Origin: DATKKX01 sp035542775
GTDB lineage: Bacteria; Planctomycetota; Phycisphaerae; UBA1845; UTPLA1
DNA: 5,199 nucleotides
Direction: 5' to 3'
Assembly: GCA_035542775.1 (NCBI GenBank)
Contig: DATKKX010000536.1
Span: 1 to 5,199 of the forward strand
A program made the position numbers and the translations under genes. This document shows, piece after piece, positions 1 through 5,199 of the stretch. Numbering within the stretch: the stretch's first letter is position 1; the number at the start of each line of letters is the position of its first letter. The notes beneath the pieces are model-generated. The model did no database searches, was not told the DNA's origin, and saw only the letters and a list, made by a program, of their open reading frames with translations.

Positions 1-294
1 GCGCCGGTGCCCGGCGCAGTATTCGGCAACGGGCGGCCAATCGAGAATCCGGCGGGAACATCCTGGGACCTGGCCTTCACGCTCACGACGCTTGATTGCC
101 AGTTGCCGGCCGATATGAACATGGACGGCCTCCGCAACGGGCTCGATATCCAGTGCTTCGTGAACTGCCTGATCGACGGCTTCCCGGCCTGCTCGCCGAC
201 CTGCAACTGCGCCTGTGGGGACATGAACAGCGACGGTTGGGTGACGCCGGCCGACGTCGCCCCGTTCGTCAACGCTTTATTGCTCGGCCCCTGA
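1..294 (+). CDS. C-terminal fragment of a secreted protein ending in dockerin-like calcium repeats (5' end outside window)
   Basis: The frame is open from the first base and stops with TGA at 292-294, giving 97 residues of an incomplete protein; an in-window start (GTG at 7) is possible but the sequence reads as the tail of a longer protein. Residues 1-33 end with WDLAFTLTTLDC, which looks like the last strand of a beta domain I cannot name. Residues 38-60 and 74-97 are two EF-hand-like loops followed by short helices, with a Cys-rich linker (C52, C56, C64, C68, C70, C72) between them. Such paired repeats at the extreme C-terminus are common in planctomycete exported proteins and resemble type I dockerins (family knowledge). 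The role is unknown: the part that would show activity is missing. Nearest downstream gene is 647 bases away on the same strand, so an operon is unlikely. The reading frame is well supported; the function is not. Confidence 0.85.
   Translation, partial: APVPGAVFGNGRPIENPAGTSWDLAFTLTTLDCQLPADMNMDGLRNGLDIQCFVNCLIDGFPACSPTCNCACGDMNSDGWVTPADVAPFVNALLLGP
112..291 (+). other. Pair of dockerin/EF-hand-like calcium-loop repeats
   Basis: Counting from the first codon of the window, loop 1 places D38, N40, D42, L44, N46 and D49 at positions 1, 3, 5, 7, 9 and 12 of a calcium loop. Loop 2 places D74, N76, D78, W80, T82 and D85 at the same positions. Each is followed by a hydrophobic stretch (CFVNCLIDG and VAPFVNALLLG) that fits the dockerin F-helix. 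Calcium binding is inferred from this spacing. In cellulosome bacteria the dockerin docks to a cohesin; in planctomycetes the partner is generally unknown and no cohesin is visible here. Confidence 0.75.
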
Positions 295-354
295 GGCAAC
301 GATGTGATCCTCTGCGCGCATGGCCGCGAATGCCGTGGCCAGGCGTGTGATCAG

Positions 355-398
355 GGCACCGCCATCCGCCCGACAAGCCTCGGTGGGATGGCGGTGCC
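355..398. repeat. Perfect 13-bp inverted repeat (hairpin), possible terminator or RNA-stabilising structure
   Basis: GGCACCGCCATCC at 355-367 is the exact reverse complement of 386-398. Inside the 18-base loop, CCGA (370-373) can pair with TCGG (380-383), which lengthens the stem. It begins 60 bases after the stop of the upstream gene, where a terminator would be expected. No T-run follows on either strand, so it is not a standard intrinsic terminator. It could be a Rho-independent terminator of the tail-less kind, a 3'-end stabiliser, or an operator; the sequence does not decide. Confidence 0.5.
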
Positions 399-929
399 GA
401 CCGTAATCCCGGCGGGACACGAGAGCCGCCGCCAGGGAAGGATTTCTGACATACAGAATGGGCTTTAGGCTGCAATCCGGGCAAACAGGCCCCCGCTGCC
501 TTGGGCGATGCCGAATCAACCGCGTTTTTTTTGGATCGACACCAGAAAACTTGGACGCAGCGGTCAACTACTTGAGCTAAGCGTCATCAATAATGATGAT
601 ATGCGTCAGGTGAGGTCGGTGATACTCCGCGCCTATTTTGGCGGCCGACCAGACCGAAGCTTCACGTCTTTCGGCCCACAGGGCCATTGGAGCCAGGCGT
701 ATCTGAGCCTGCCTGGGCAGCAGGAGGTCAGCGCGCCGCGCGAGAAGAAAGAGGCGTCACCATGTCCGACCATGGAAGCTTTCGCCTTCGCGAGAACGTC
801 CCTGTTTTCTTCGCTGCGGTATCCCGCAATCAACAATACCACCCTACATCGGTCGGTGAGCGTCGAGAGGTGGCGCTCCAGACCACGCGTTGCGAACCAC
901 CGTTCATCAAGGCAAATCCGGTCACTGAG

Positions 930-934
930 AGGAG
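930..934 (+). promoter_or_regulatory. Ribosome binding site of the large gene
   Basis: AGGAG lies within GAGAGGAGA and is 7 bases upstream of the ATG at 942. It decides the start: the frame is open upstream to a TGA at 597-599 and has another in-frame ATG at 762, and ATG 981 (residue 14) would give a shorter signal peptide, but 942 has the best-placed Shine-Dalgarno sequence. Confidence 0.75.
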
Positions 935-941
935 ACGAATC

Positions 942-1040
942 ATGAAAACCCAGCTTATTGCACAAGACAGATGGTGCGTGATGAGAACCGCGCTGTGTTG
1001 TTTATGCGCCGCGCTGCTGTTCGGCAGCGTCGCGTGGGCC
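942..1040 (+). other. Sec-type signal peptide (residues 1-33)
   Basis: A long n-region with K2, R10 and R15 is followed by a hydrophobic core (about L18-V30) and ends in VAWA before Q34, a good signal peptidase I site (small residues at -3 and -1). If translation began at M14 the peptide would be 20 residues, closer to typical length. C19, C20 and C22 in the core are not preceded by Gly, Ala or Ser, so there is no lipobox and the protein is not predicted to be a lipoprotein. Confidence 0.85.
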
Positions 1041-4000
1041 CAGGAAAAAACGGCCGTGGAACCCACCGATCAGCTCGCCGCCGTGCCTGGAGCACCCGAG
1101 GACGGCCCCCGACAAGGAGGCGGGAGCTGCGCCACCGCTCTCGAGATTACTTATGCGCAAATCGCGGCCGGCTTCCACGATGTCGGCGTGCTGGACGCAA
1201 CCGACGATTGCGTTGGTCGGCCCTATCACGACGTGTTTTACAGGTACGTCTGCACCCACGCAGGCGCATATACGTTCGACATGTGTGGCAGCGCGGCGGA
1301 CACCTATCTGAAGATCTGGACCGGCGGGACATGCTGCACCGGGTCGTACAGCACCAGCGACGACGTGTGCGGCAATGATCCGCAGATCACGGTGGCGCTG
1401 AACGCGGGGACGACCTACTACTTCGAGTGCGGCTCTTATTACTCCACGGAGACAGCACTGGCCTACAACTTTAACGCGACAATTACTGTCGCCGGGGCAT
1501 GCTGCGCCGCTGGCACTTGCACGATTACCTCACCGGCGGCTTGCACCGGCGTTTACATGGGCGATAGCACGACATGCAGTCCGAGCCCCTGTCGGGCATG
1601 TGCGTCCATGACGCCGCCCAATGCCGATCTCGGTGTCATCGGTACCGTGCCCTGGTACTCCCTGAGCGGCAATTGCGCCGACGGCAAGTGGGACGCGCAG
1701 TTCATCGGCTTGGCGGGTACGATCTACCACTTTGACCTGTGCCCCGACACGCCTGGAAGCGGCACCGCCAACTTCGACATCGACATCAAGATCTGCGACG
1801 CAGCCGGCACAATTCTCGCGGGCCAGGACGGGTCCTGCGTCGCCTTGTCGTACCGGCCCAATGACTTCCAGTGGACCTGCACGGTGGACGGCACGTATTA
1901 CGTGGTTTTCGCGCCGTACAGCTCTTACGCCAGCCACAACTGCACCGGAACTGCCGCGAGTACATTCACGCTGAACTACTACGCGGAGCTGCAACTCGGC
2001 GCGTGCTGCTACCCGAATGGTCACTGCGTGGTGACGCCGCCAGCCGGATGCCCGGCGCCTGCCACTTTCCACCCCGGCGCAAATTGCGGCACGGTGCTGC
2101 CCGCGGAGTACCACTATGAGTACCCGCTGGATATGCCGATCGACCCCTTCGTGCCATTTGAGAACTACCAGGACGGAGAGGAATCGACGCCCATCGGCAA
2201 GATCCGAATCGACCTCAAGCTCATCGGCATCCTCGGCCCCCTGCACATCGAAGTCGAACACCTTGGGACGACCGTCGTCCTGTGGGACTACGTCTGCCCG
2301 AGCAGCGACGGAATGGACGTAGTCTTCGATGATGATGGCGGAACCCTGAACTGTTACAACCTGCAGGGCGGAGTGGCCGTCCGTCCCTCCAGCGCCGGCG
2401 GCGGCTATTTGTCAGACTTCCGAGGCATGGAGTACGGCGGTCCCTGGATCATCCGCATCTACAGTGACCAGTATGTCATCATCATCGTGCGCTGGTCGCT
2501 TTGGGTCCAATTCCTGGATCAGACCTTTATCTGCGTACCCGTTCCGATGGGTGCCTGCTGCCTGCAGGACGGTAGCTGTATCCACACAACGCAGGCTGAC
2601 TGCACTGCGCAAAATGGCACAAGCTGGCAGTATGCTGTCCCATGCAGCTTCGCCGGCTGCGTACCTTCGACCAGCGCCTGCTGCTGGCCGAACGGGCGTT
2701 GCACGATAGAGACGGTGATGACGTGCCTGCAGTTGGGGGGCGTCTACTACCCCGGTCAGACCTGCGGCACGGTGCTGCCGGCGGAGTATCACTGGGAATA
2801 TCCGCTGAATGTGTCGATCGACCCCCTGATGCCCTTTGAGAACCACCAGGACGGTGAGGAATCGACCCCCATCGGCAAGATCCGAATCGACCTCAAGCTC
2901 ATCGGCATCCTCGGCCCCCTGCACATCGAAGTCGAACACCTTGGGACGACCGTTGTCCTGTGGGATAACGTCTGCCTGAGCAGCGACGGGATGGACGTGA
3001 ACTTCGATGACGACGGCGGCACCGTGGACTGCCTCAACCTGCTCGGCGGCGTGGCCGTCCGTCCCTCCAGCGCGGGCGGCGGCTATTTGTCAGACTTCCG
3101 AGGCATGGAGTACGGCGGCCCCTGGACCATCCGCATCTACAGTGAGCAGTATGTCATCATCATCGTTCGCTGGTCGCTGTGGGTCCAATTCCTGGATGAG
3201 ACCTACATCTGCGTACCCATCCCGAAGGGTGCTTGCTGCCTGCGCGATGGCACTTGCATCCACACGACGCGGGCTGACTGCGCCGCGAGAAACGGCACAA
3301 GGTGGCAGTACGCTGTCCCGTGCAGCTATGCAAATTGCCAGCCCATGACCGGCGCCTGCTGCATCGGATGGGACTGCAGCATCCAGCAAGGGCCGGAATA
3401 CTGCACCAACGTCCTGCACGGCCGCTACCTGGGTGACAACACCACCTGTGACCTGCTTGTCCGTGAGTCCTACCCGGGCCTGCCGATCCCGGACAACTAT
3501 CCGGCCGGTGTCAGCGACACGATGGATGTCCAGTACAACGTGACCGTCACGAACGTGAGCGTGGATGTGGTTATCAACCACACCTGGATCGGTGATCTAA
3601 TCATCAAGCTCACCCACGGCTCGACCACTGTAACGCTATGGAACCGAGTTTGCTCCAGCAATGACAATATGAACGTGGTGTTCGATGACGCTGGAACGAG
3701 CCTCATCTGCGCCACCCCGACCGTCGGCAGGATCACCCCGACCAGTGCGGGCGGTGGATTGCTGTCGGCTTTCAACGGACAGAGCGGTCGGGGCCCATGG
3801 ACGATCAACGTTTCCGACAACGCCGCCGCCGATGTCGGCACCCTGATCCAGTGGTCGCTGCACTTCGGCAACACCAACCCGTGCGCGATCCTGGATACCG
3901 TGGTCTGCGAGCCGCAAGACGGCGCGCCGGAGAATCCGTCCCACCCGGCGACGTACTGGTACGACGTGACGCCCGGTGACTTCGGGCGGTGCGACTTCCA

Positions 4001-5199
4001 CGTGCGGGTGTACGACCCGAACCCGGCAAACTACACCAACCCCTCACTGCCCGCGGGGTGGCAGTTCCTGGTCCACCAGGTCGGCAATGAGTGGTGGGCC
4101 TCATGGTATAACCCGGGCTGCACCAATGCGTTCTTCGGACCCAACCCGACGCGCTTCCAGTTCACGAATCCGAACGCGGCGGTGTGGGGCGATTGGCGCA
4201 CCACGATCGGCATGCAGGCCGATCCCTATGACGTCTGGAACATCGACAACTCCGGTCATCACACCGCCGAAGCCGACGGCTACGGCTACCACGTGCATGT
4301 GCCGACGTTCGCCGAGAACTGGTACTGGAAAGACTGCAACGGCGCCGCTGTGGCTGACGGCTACATGCCGGACTTCGACCAGCGGCAGGACTTCAACGGT
4401 GACGGTGTCCAGGACACTGGCTACTGCGGCCCGACCGCGGTCGCCAACTCACTCTGGTGGTTCGACTGCAAGTTCCCGGATGCCGGGATTGTTCCGGCTG
4501 GCTGGACGCCCGGCCAACTGATCCAGTATCTGGCCCAACGGATGGACACCAACAACCAGAACCCGCCGAGCCCGCATGGACACCCAGGCCCGTTCTCCGG
4601 GACCTATCTCGACGACATGCAGGCGGGCATTGACCTGTATCTCGCCGCACAAGGCGTGAACAGTCTGCTCTACGAGCACACCATGCTCCGGCCGAGCTTT
4701 GACTATATCAACCGAGAGGTGCAGAAGAGCCAGGACGTGACGCTACTCGTCGGTTTCTGGCACATCATAGGGGTGCAGCAGGTCGCTCCAGACAGGTGGG
4801 CGGTTACTTGGCAGCGCACGGGCGGCCACTATCTGACCGTGGCCGGCGTCGATCCGCTCAACAACCGCGTGGCGCTGAGTGATCCGGACGGCGATTTTGC
4901 CGAACACGGTTACTCCGGCGTCGTCCGCCCGGCGGGCACCGATCACAACCACGACGGCGATAATGATCCCAACAGCGTCAAGCCATTTCACAACGACCCG
5001 AGTGACCCGAACTACGCCTACGACCACGCCGTGCACAACAACGATACCTACGCGTCGCACGACTATTACACGTTGGCGCCGTCCATCAGCCCCGGAGGCG
5101 CTCTCGCGCTGGTTCTGGACGGCAATCCGCTGACCTATGGCGAACTGATGCACGTTTATCACGAGGGCGAGAACAACGGGCCGTACGCGTCGGGTGAGG
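942..5199 (+). CDS. Large secreted modular protein: PPC-like, P/Homo B-like and cysteine modules with a C39-like peptidase domain (3' end outside window)
   Basis: One frame runs without a stop from ATG 942 to the window end, 1419 codons plus one base, so the C-terminus is missing. Order by residue: signal peptide 1-33; PPC-like domains about 62-182 and 222-350; P/Homo B-like domains about 390-524, 616-750 and 843-975; six short modules beginning with a Cys-Cys pair (187, 355, 539, 580, 765, 806) between and around them; an aromatic-rich unassigned region about 989-1121; and a C39-like cysteine peptidase-like domain from about 1144. PPC and P domains are known as non-catalytic beta folds in exported peptidases, where they aid folding, stability or substrate contact. 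The likely site of action is the periplasm, cell surface or medium, since many paired cysteines suit an oxidising compartment. A peptidase role is inferred from the C-terminal motifs; the substrate is unknown. An alternative is a structural or adhesive surface protein with a degenerate peptidase fold. The coding call is very secure, the function moderate to weak. Confidence 0.95.
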   Translation, partial: MKTQLIAQDRWCVMRTALCCLCAALLFGSVAWAQEKTAVEPTDQLAAVPGAPEDGPRQGGGSCATALEITYAQIAAGFHDVGVLDATDDCVGRPYHDVFYRYVCTHAGAYTFDMCGSAADTYLKIWTGGTCCTGSYSTSDDVCGNDPQITVALNAGTTYYFECGSYYSTETALAYNFNATITVAGACCAAGTCTITSPAACTGVYMGDSTTCSPSPCRACASMTPPNADLGVIGTVPWYSLSGNCADGKWDAQFIGLAGTIYHFDLCPDTPGSGTANFDIDIKICDAAGTILAGQDGSCVALSYRPNDFQWTCTVDGTYYVVFAPYSSYASHNCTGTAASTFTLNYYAELQLGACCYPNGHCVVTPPAGCPAPATFHPGANCGTVLPAEYHYEYPLDMPIDPFVPFENYQDGEESTPIGKIRIDLKLIGILGPLHIEVEHLGTTVVLWDYVCPSSDGMDVVFDDDGGTLNCYNLQGGVAVRPSSAGGGYLSDFRGMEYGGPWIIRIYSDQYVIIIVRWSLWVQFLDQTFICVPVPMGACCLQDGSCIHTTQADCTAQNGTSWQYAVPCSFAGCVPSTSACCWPNGRCTIETVMTCLQLGGVYYPGQTCGTVLPAEYHWEYPLNVSIDPLMPFENHQDGEESTPIGKIRIDLKLIGILGPLHIEVEHLGTTVVLWDNVCLSSDGMDVNFDDDGGTVDCLNLLGGVAVRPSSAGGGYLSDFRGMEYGGPWTIRIYSEQYVIIIVRWSLWVQFLDETYICVPIPKGACCLRDGTCIHTTRADCAARNGTRWQYAVPCSYANCQPMTGACCIGWDCSIQQGPEYCTNVLHGRYLGDNTTCDLLVRESYPGLPIPDNYPAGVSDTMDVQYNVTVTNVSVDVVINHTWIGDLIIKLTHGSTTVTLWNRVCSSNDNMNVVFDDAGTSLICATPTVGRITPTSAGGGLLSAFNGQSGRGPWTINVSDNAAADVGTLIQWSLHFGNTNPCAILDTVVCEPQDGAPENPSHPATYWYDVTPGDFGRCDFHVRVYDPNPANYTNPSLPAGWQFLVHQVGNEWWASWYNPGCTNAFFGPNPTRFQFTNPNAAVWGDWRTTIGMQADPYDVWNIDNSGHHTAEADGYGYHVHVPTFAENWYWKDCNGAAVADGYMPDFDQRQDFNGDGVQDTGYCGPTAVANSLWWFDCKFPDAGIVPAGWTPGQLIQYLAQRMDTNNQNPPSPHGHPGPFSGTYLDDMQAGIDLYLAAQGVNSLLYEHTMLRPSFDYINREVQKSQDVTLLVGFWHIIGVQQVAPDRWAVTWQRTGGHYLTVAGVDPLNNRVALSDPDGDFAEHGYSGVVRPAGTDHNHDGDNDPNSVKPFHNDPSDPNYAYDHAVHNNDTYASHDYYTLAPSISPGGALALVLDGNPLTYGELMHVYHEGENNGPYASGE
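1125..1487 (+). other. PPC-like beta domain 1 (residues 62-182)
   Basis: The region opens with SCATALEI and runs through FYRYVCTHAGAYTFDMCGS, DTYLKIWTG, DDVCGNDPQITVAL and GTTYYFECGSY. This succession (aromatic strand, G-x-Y-x-F-x-x-C, a D-T-Y-L-x-I strand, an Asp-rich turn, then G-x-x-Y-Y-F) matches the pre-peptidase C-terminal (PPC) jelly-roll style seen in many planctomycete exported proteins. It contains a Cys-Cys pair at 131-132. The assignment is from motif pattern, not a profile search. Confidence 0.55.
1605..1991 (+). other. PPC-like beta domain 2 (residues 222-350)
   Basis: Key landmarks are GLAGTIYHFDLC (256-267), FDIDIKICDAAGTILAGQD (278-296), FQWTCTVDGTYYVVFAPY (309-326) and a closing FTLNYY (342-347). 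The G-x-x-Y-x-F / D-x-x-I-x-I-x-D / D-G-T-Y-Y-V-x-F order is the PPC pattern. It is clearly diverged from domain 1, so this pair is not a recent duplication. In known proteins PPC domains are removed or retained accessory folds next to a peptidase; here the peptidase-like domain is about 800 residues away. Confidence 0.55.
2109..2513 (+). other. P/Homo B-like domain 1, divergent (residues 390-524)
   Basis: It aligns by eye with the canonical third copy: LGPLHIEVEHLGTTVVLWD (431-449) matches IGDLIIKLTHGSTTVTLWN (883-901), MDVVFDD (458-464) matches MNVVFDD, RPSSAGGGYLSDF (481-493) matches TPTSAGGGLLSAF, and GPWIIRI (500-506) plus RWSLWVQF (517-524) match the last strands. The usual IPDN start and the His-Thr-x-x-Gly-Asp-Leu turn are absent or altered. 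P domains normally flank subtilisin-like peptidases; no S8 domain is seen in this window. Confidence 0.65.
2787..3191 (+). other. P/Homo B-like domain 2, divergent (residues 616-750)
   Basis: This is the near-identical second copy of the preceding P-like domain, offset by exactly 226 residues (678 bases). Blocks of 40, 27 and 17 residues are unchanged, covering the GKIRIDLKL strand, the RPSSAGGGYL turn and the QYVIIIVRWSLWVQF end. Changes cluster at the domain edges and in the loop after VLWD (Tyr to Asn, Pro to Leu). It shares the loss of the IPDN and HTxxGDL landmarks. Confidence 0.65.
3468..3866 (+). other. P/Homo B domain 3, canonical (residues 843-975)
   Basis: This copy has the textbook order of a proprotein convertase P domain: IPDN at 849-852, the VTVTNVSVDVVINHTWIGDL strand-turn (867-886), a strand ending LTHGSTTVTLW, NVVFDDAG (911-918), TPTSAGGGLLSAFNGQSGRGPWTINV (932-957), the DNAAADVGTL turn, and QWSLHF (970-975). 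P domains are beta-sandwiches that often bind calcium and stabilise or regulate attached peptidases (family knowledge). It is much more diverged from copies 1 and 2 than they are from each other, so it is an older member of the set. Confidence 0.85.
3906..4304 (+). other. Unassigned aromatic-rich domain (residues 989-1121)
   Basis: The stretch runs from CEPQDGAPENPSHPATYWYD to the HVHVP at 1117-1121. It is rich in Trp and Tyr (WW at 1051-1052, W1055, Y1056, W1082, W1085, W1099), has C1017 and C1060, and has alternating patterns such as CDFHVRVYD and TRFQFTNP that suggest beta strands. Its steady position between the last P domain and the peptidase-like domain suggests a dedicated domain, perhaps for binding. 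I do not recognise a named family and give no function. Confidence 0.5.
4371..5199 (+). other. C39-like (papain-fold) cysteine peptidase-like domain (residues 1144 to window end)
   Basis: YCGPTAVANSLWWFD at 1161-1175 is a C39-like nucleophile motif with C1162; Q1157, five residues earlier, sits where the oxyanion-hole Gln of the family lies. GGHYLTVAGVD at 1294-1304 supplies H1296 in the usual strand, and SDPDGD at 1313-1318 supplies D1314 as a third member. The Cys-His distance of 134 residues allows for inserts. A DFNGDGVQD calcium-loop-like motif (1150-1158) abuts the Cys. C39-like domains cleave peptides or act as inactive binding folds. The end of the domain lies beyond the window. Catalytic activity is inferred from these residues only. 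Confidence 0.65.

Larger units (their letters stand above)
295..941. other. Intergenic region without a convincing gene
   Basis: This 647-base stretch separates the two plus-strand genes. It contains a strong hairpin at 355-398, an 8-T run at 525-532 with no good stem before it, a small AT-rich palindrome (TCATCA-ATAA-TGATGA, 584-599), and the ribosome binding site of the next gene. Frames of 96-145 codons exist on both strands (for example 508-945 plus and 633-965 minus), but their products are rich in Arg and Ser, match no family I know, and lack good ribosome binding sites. No sigma-70-type or sigma-54-type promoter pair stood out by eye, although a promoter for the large gene must lie here if it is transcribed separately. 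Confidence 0.6.
1998..3350 (+). repeat. Tandem intragenic duplication, about 226 residues per unit
   Basis: Unit 1 spans 1998-2672 and unit 2 spans 2673-3350; each is a cysteine module, a P-like domain and a second cysteine module. From C382 (2085-2660) and C608 (2763-3338) the two copies align over 192 residues without a gap, with 28 differences by hand count (about 85% identity). At DNA level 2190-2275 and 2868-2953 are identical over 86 bases, and 2397-2440 matches 3075-3118 over 44 bases. The conserved synonymous sites indicate a recent duplication or gene conversion. Confidence 0.95.
1494..3449 (+). repeat. Six dispersed cysteine modules, CC-x(4,5)-C-x(7,8)-C-x(10-14)-C
   Basis: Copies begin at residues 185 (1494), 353 (1998), 537 (2550), 578 (2673), 763 (3228) and 804 (3351). 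Five start Gly-Ala-Cys-Cys and one Ser-Ala-Cys-Cys. The first copy has C187, C188, C193, C201, C212; the third has C539, C540, C546, C554, C568. Spacing after the pair is 4-5, then 7-8, then 10-14 residues. Copies 2 and 4 run straight into P-like domains, copies 3 and 5 follow them, copy 1 links the PPC-like domains, and copy 6 precedes the last P domain. Similar GACC modules are familiar from planctomycete secreted proteins; no function is known to me. Disulfide-braced linkers are the simplest reading. Confidence 0.75.

Noticed and set aside
525..532. Eight-T run as an intrinsic terminator
   Set aside because: No stable GC-rich stem lies directly before it; the nearest pairing (GCCC with GGGC) is weak and too far away.
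572..600. Sigma-70-like promoter (TTGAGC at 572 with an AT-rich stretch after it)
   Set aside because: No acceptable -10 box at 16-18 bases; the AT-rich stretch is better explained as a small palindrome.
508..945. Possible 145-residue plus-strand gene ending in an ATGA overlap with the large gene
   Set aside because: No good ribosome binding site, mixed third-position GC, Arg/Ser-rich second half with no domain I recognise. It is more likely a chance frame in the gap.
942..1040. Lipoprotein signal, because of C19, C20 and C22
   Set aside because: None of these Cys has Gly, Ala or Ser before it, and a clean VAWA signal peptidase I site follows.
1530..2261. 243-residue minus-strand frame
   Set aside because: It lies wholly inside the large plus-strand gene, which has a signal peptide and recognisable domains. 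Its repeated start (MFDFDVQGAEDADE) also recurs in another minus-strand frame simply because the DNA under it is duplicated.
3090..3581. 163-residue minus-strand frame
   Set aside because: Antisense shadow of the second P-like domain and cysteine modules; high GC keeps stops rare on the opposite strand.
3976..4521. 181-residue plus-strand frame
   Set aside because: Thr/Arg/Ser-rich translation in the wrong frame over the aromatic-rich domain; no known motif.

Overview
The window suggests a high-GC planctomycete, probably close to the Phycisphaerae. This is inferred from style: dockerin-like DMNxDG repeats at a protein C-terminus, many GACC-type cysteine modules, and very large secreted beta-domain proteins. 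No rRNA, tRNA, mobile element or CRISPR array is visible, so the assignment rests on protein style alone.

Layout: (1) 1-294, the C-terminal end of a plus-strand gene whose start lies off the left edge. It ends in two EF-hand/dockerin-like calcium-loop repeats and a stop. (2) 295-941, a 647-base stretch with no convincing gene. It holds a perfect 13-bp inverted repeat at 355-398 and, at its right end, a good ribosome binding site. (3) 942-5199, one uninterrupted plus-strand reading frame of 1419 codons that runs off the right edge. The long minus-strand ORFs and short plus-strand ORFs inside it are shadows.

The large gene encodes a secreted modular protein. In order it has a signal peptide, two PPC-like beta domains, a cysteine-rich module region interleaved with three P/Homo B-like (proprotein convertase P-domain) beta-sandwiches, an unassigned aromatic-rich domain, and a C-terminal C39-like (papain-fold) cysteine peptidase-like domain. 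The last has a Cys-His-Asp set and a calcium-loop-like motif directly before the Cys. The first two P-like domains, with their cysteine modules, form a 226-residue tandem duplication: about 85% identical in protein, with an 86-base stretch identical at DNA level.

Both genes encode probable exported, calcium-dependent proteins. The wide gap and the intervening hairpin suggest separate transcription. No operon partner, receptor or substrate is visible, so a defined multi-gene system cannot be claimed. The unusual object is the architecture of the large protein itself.
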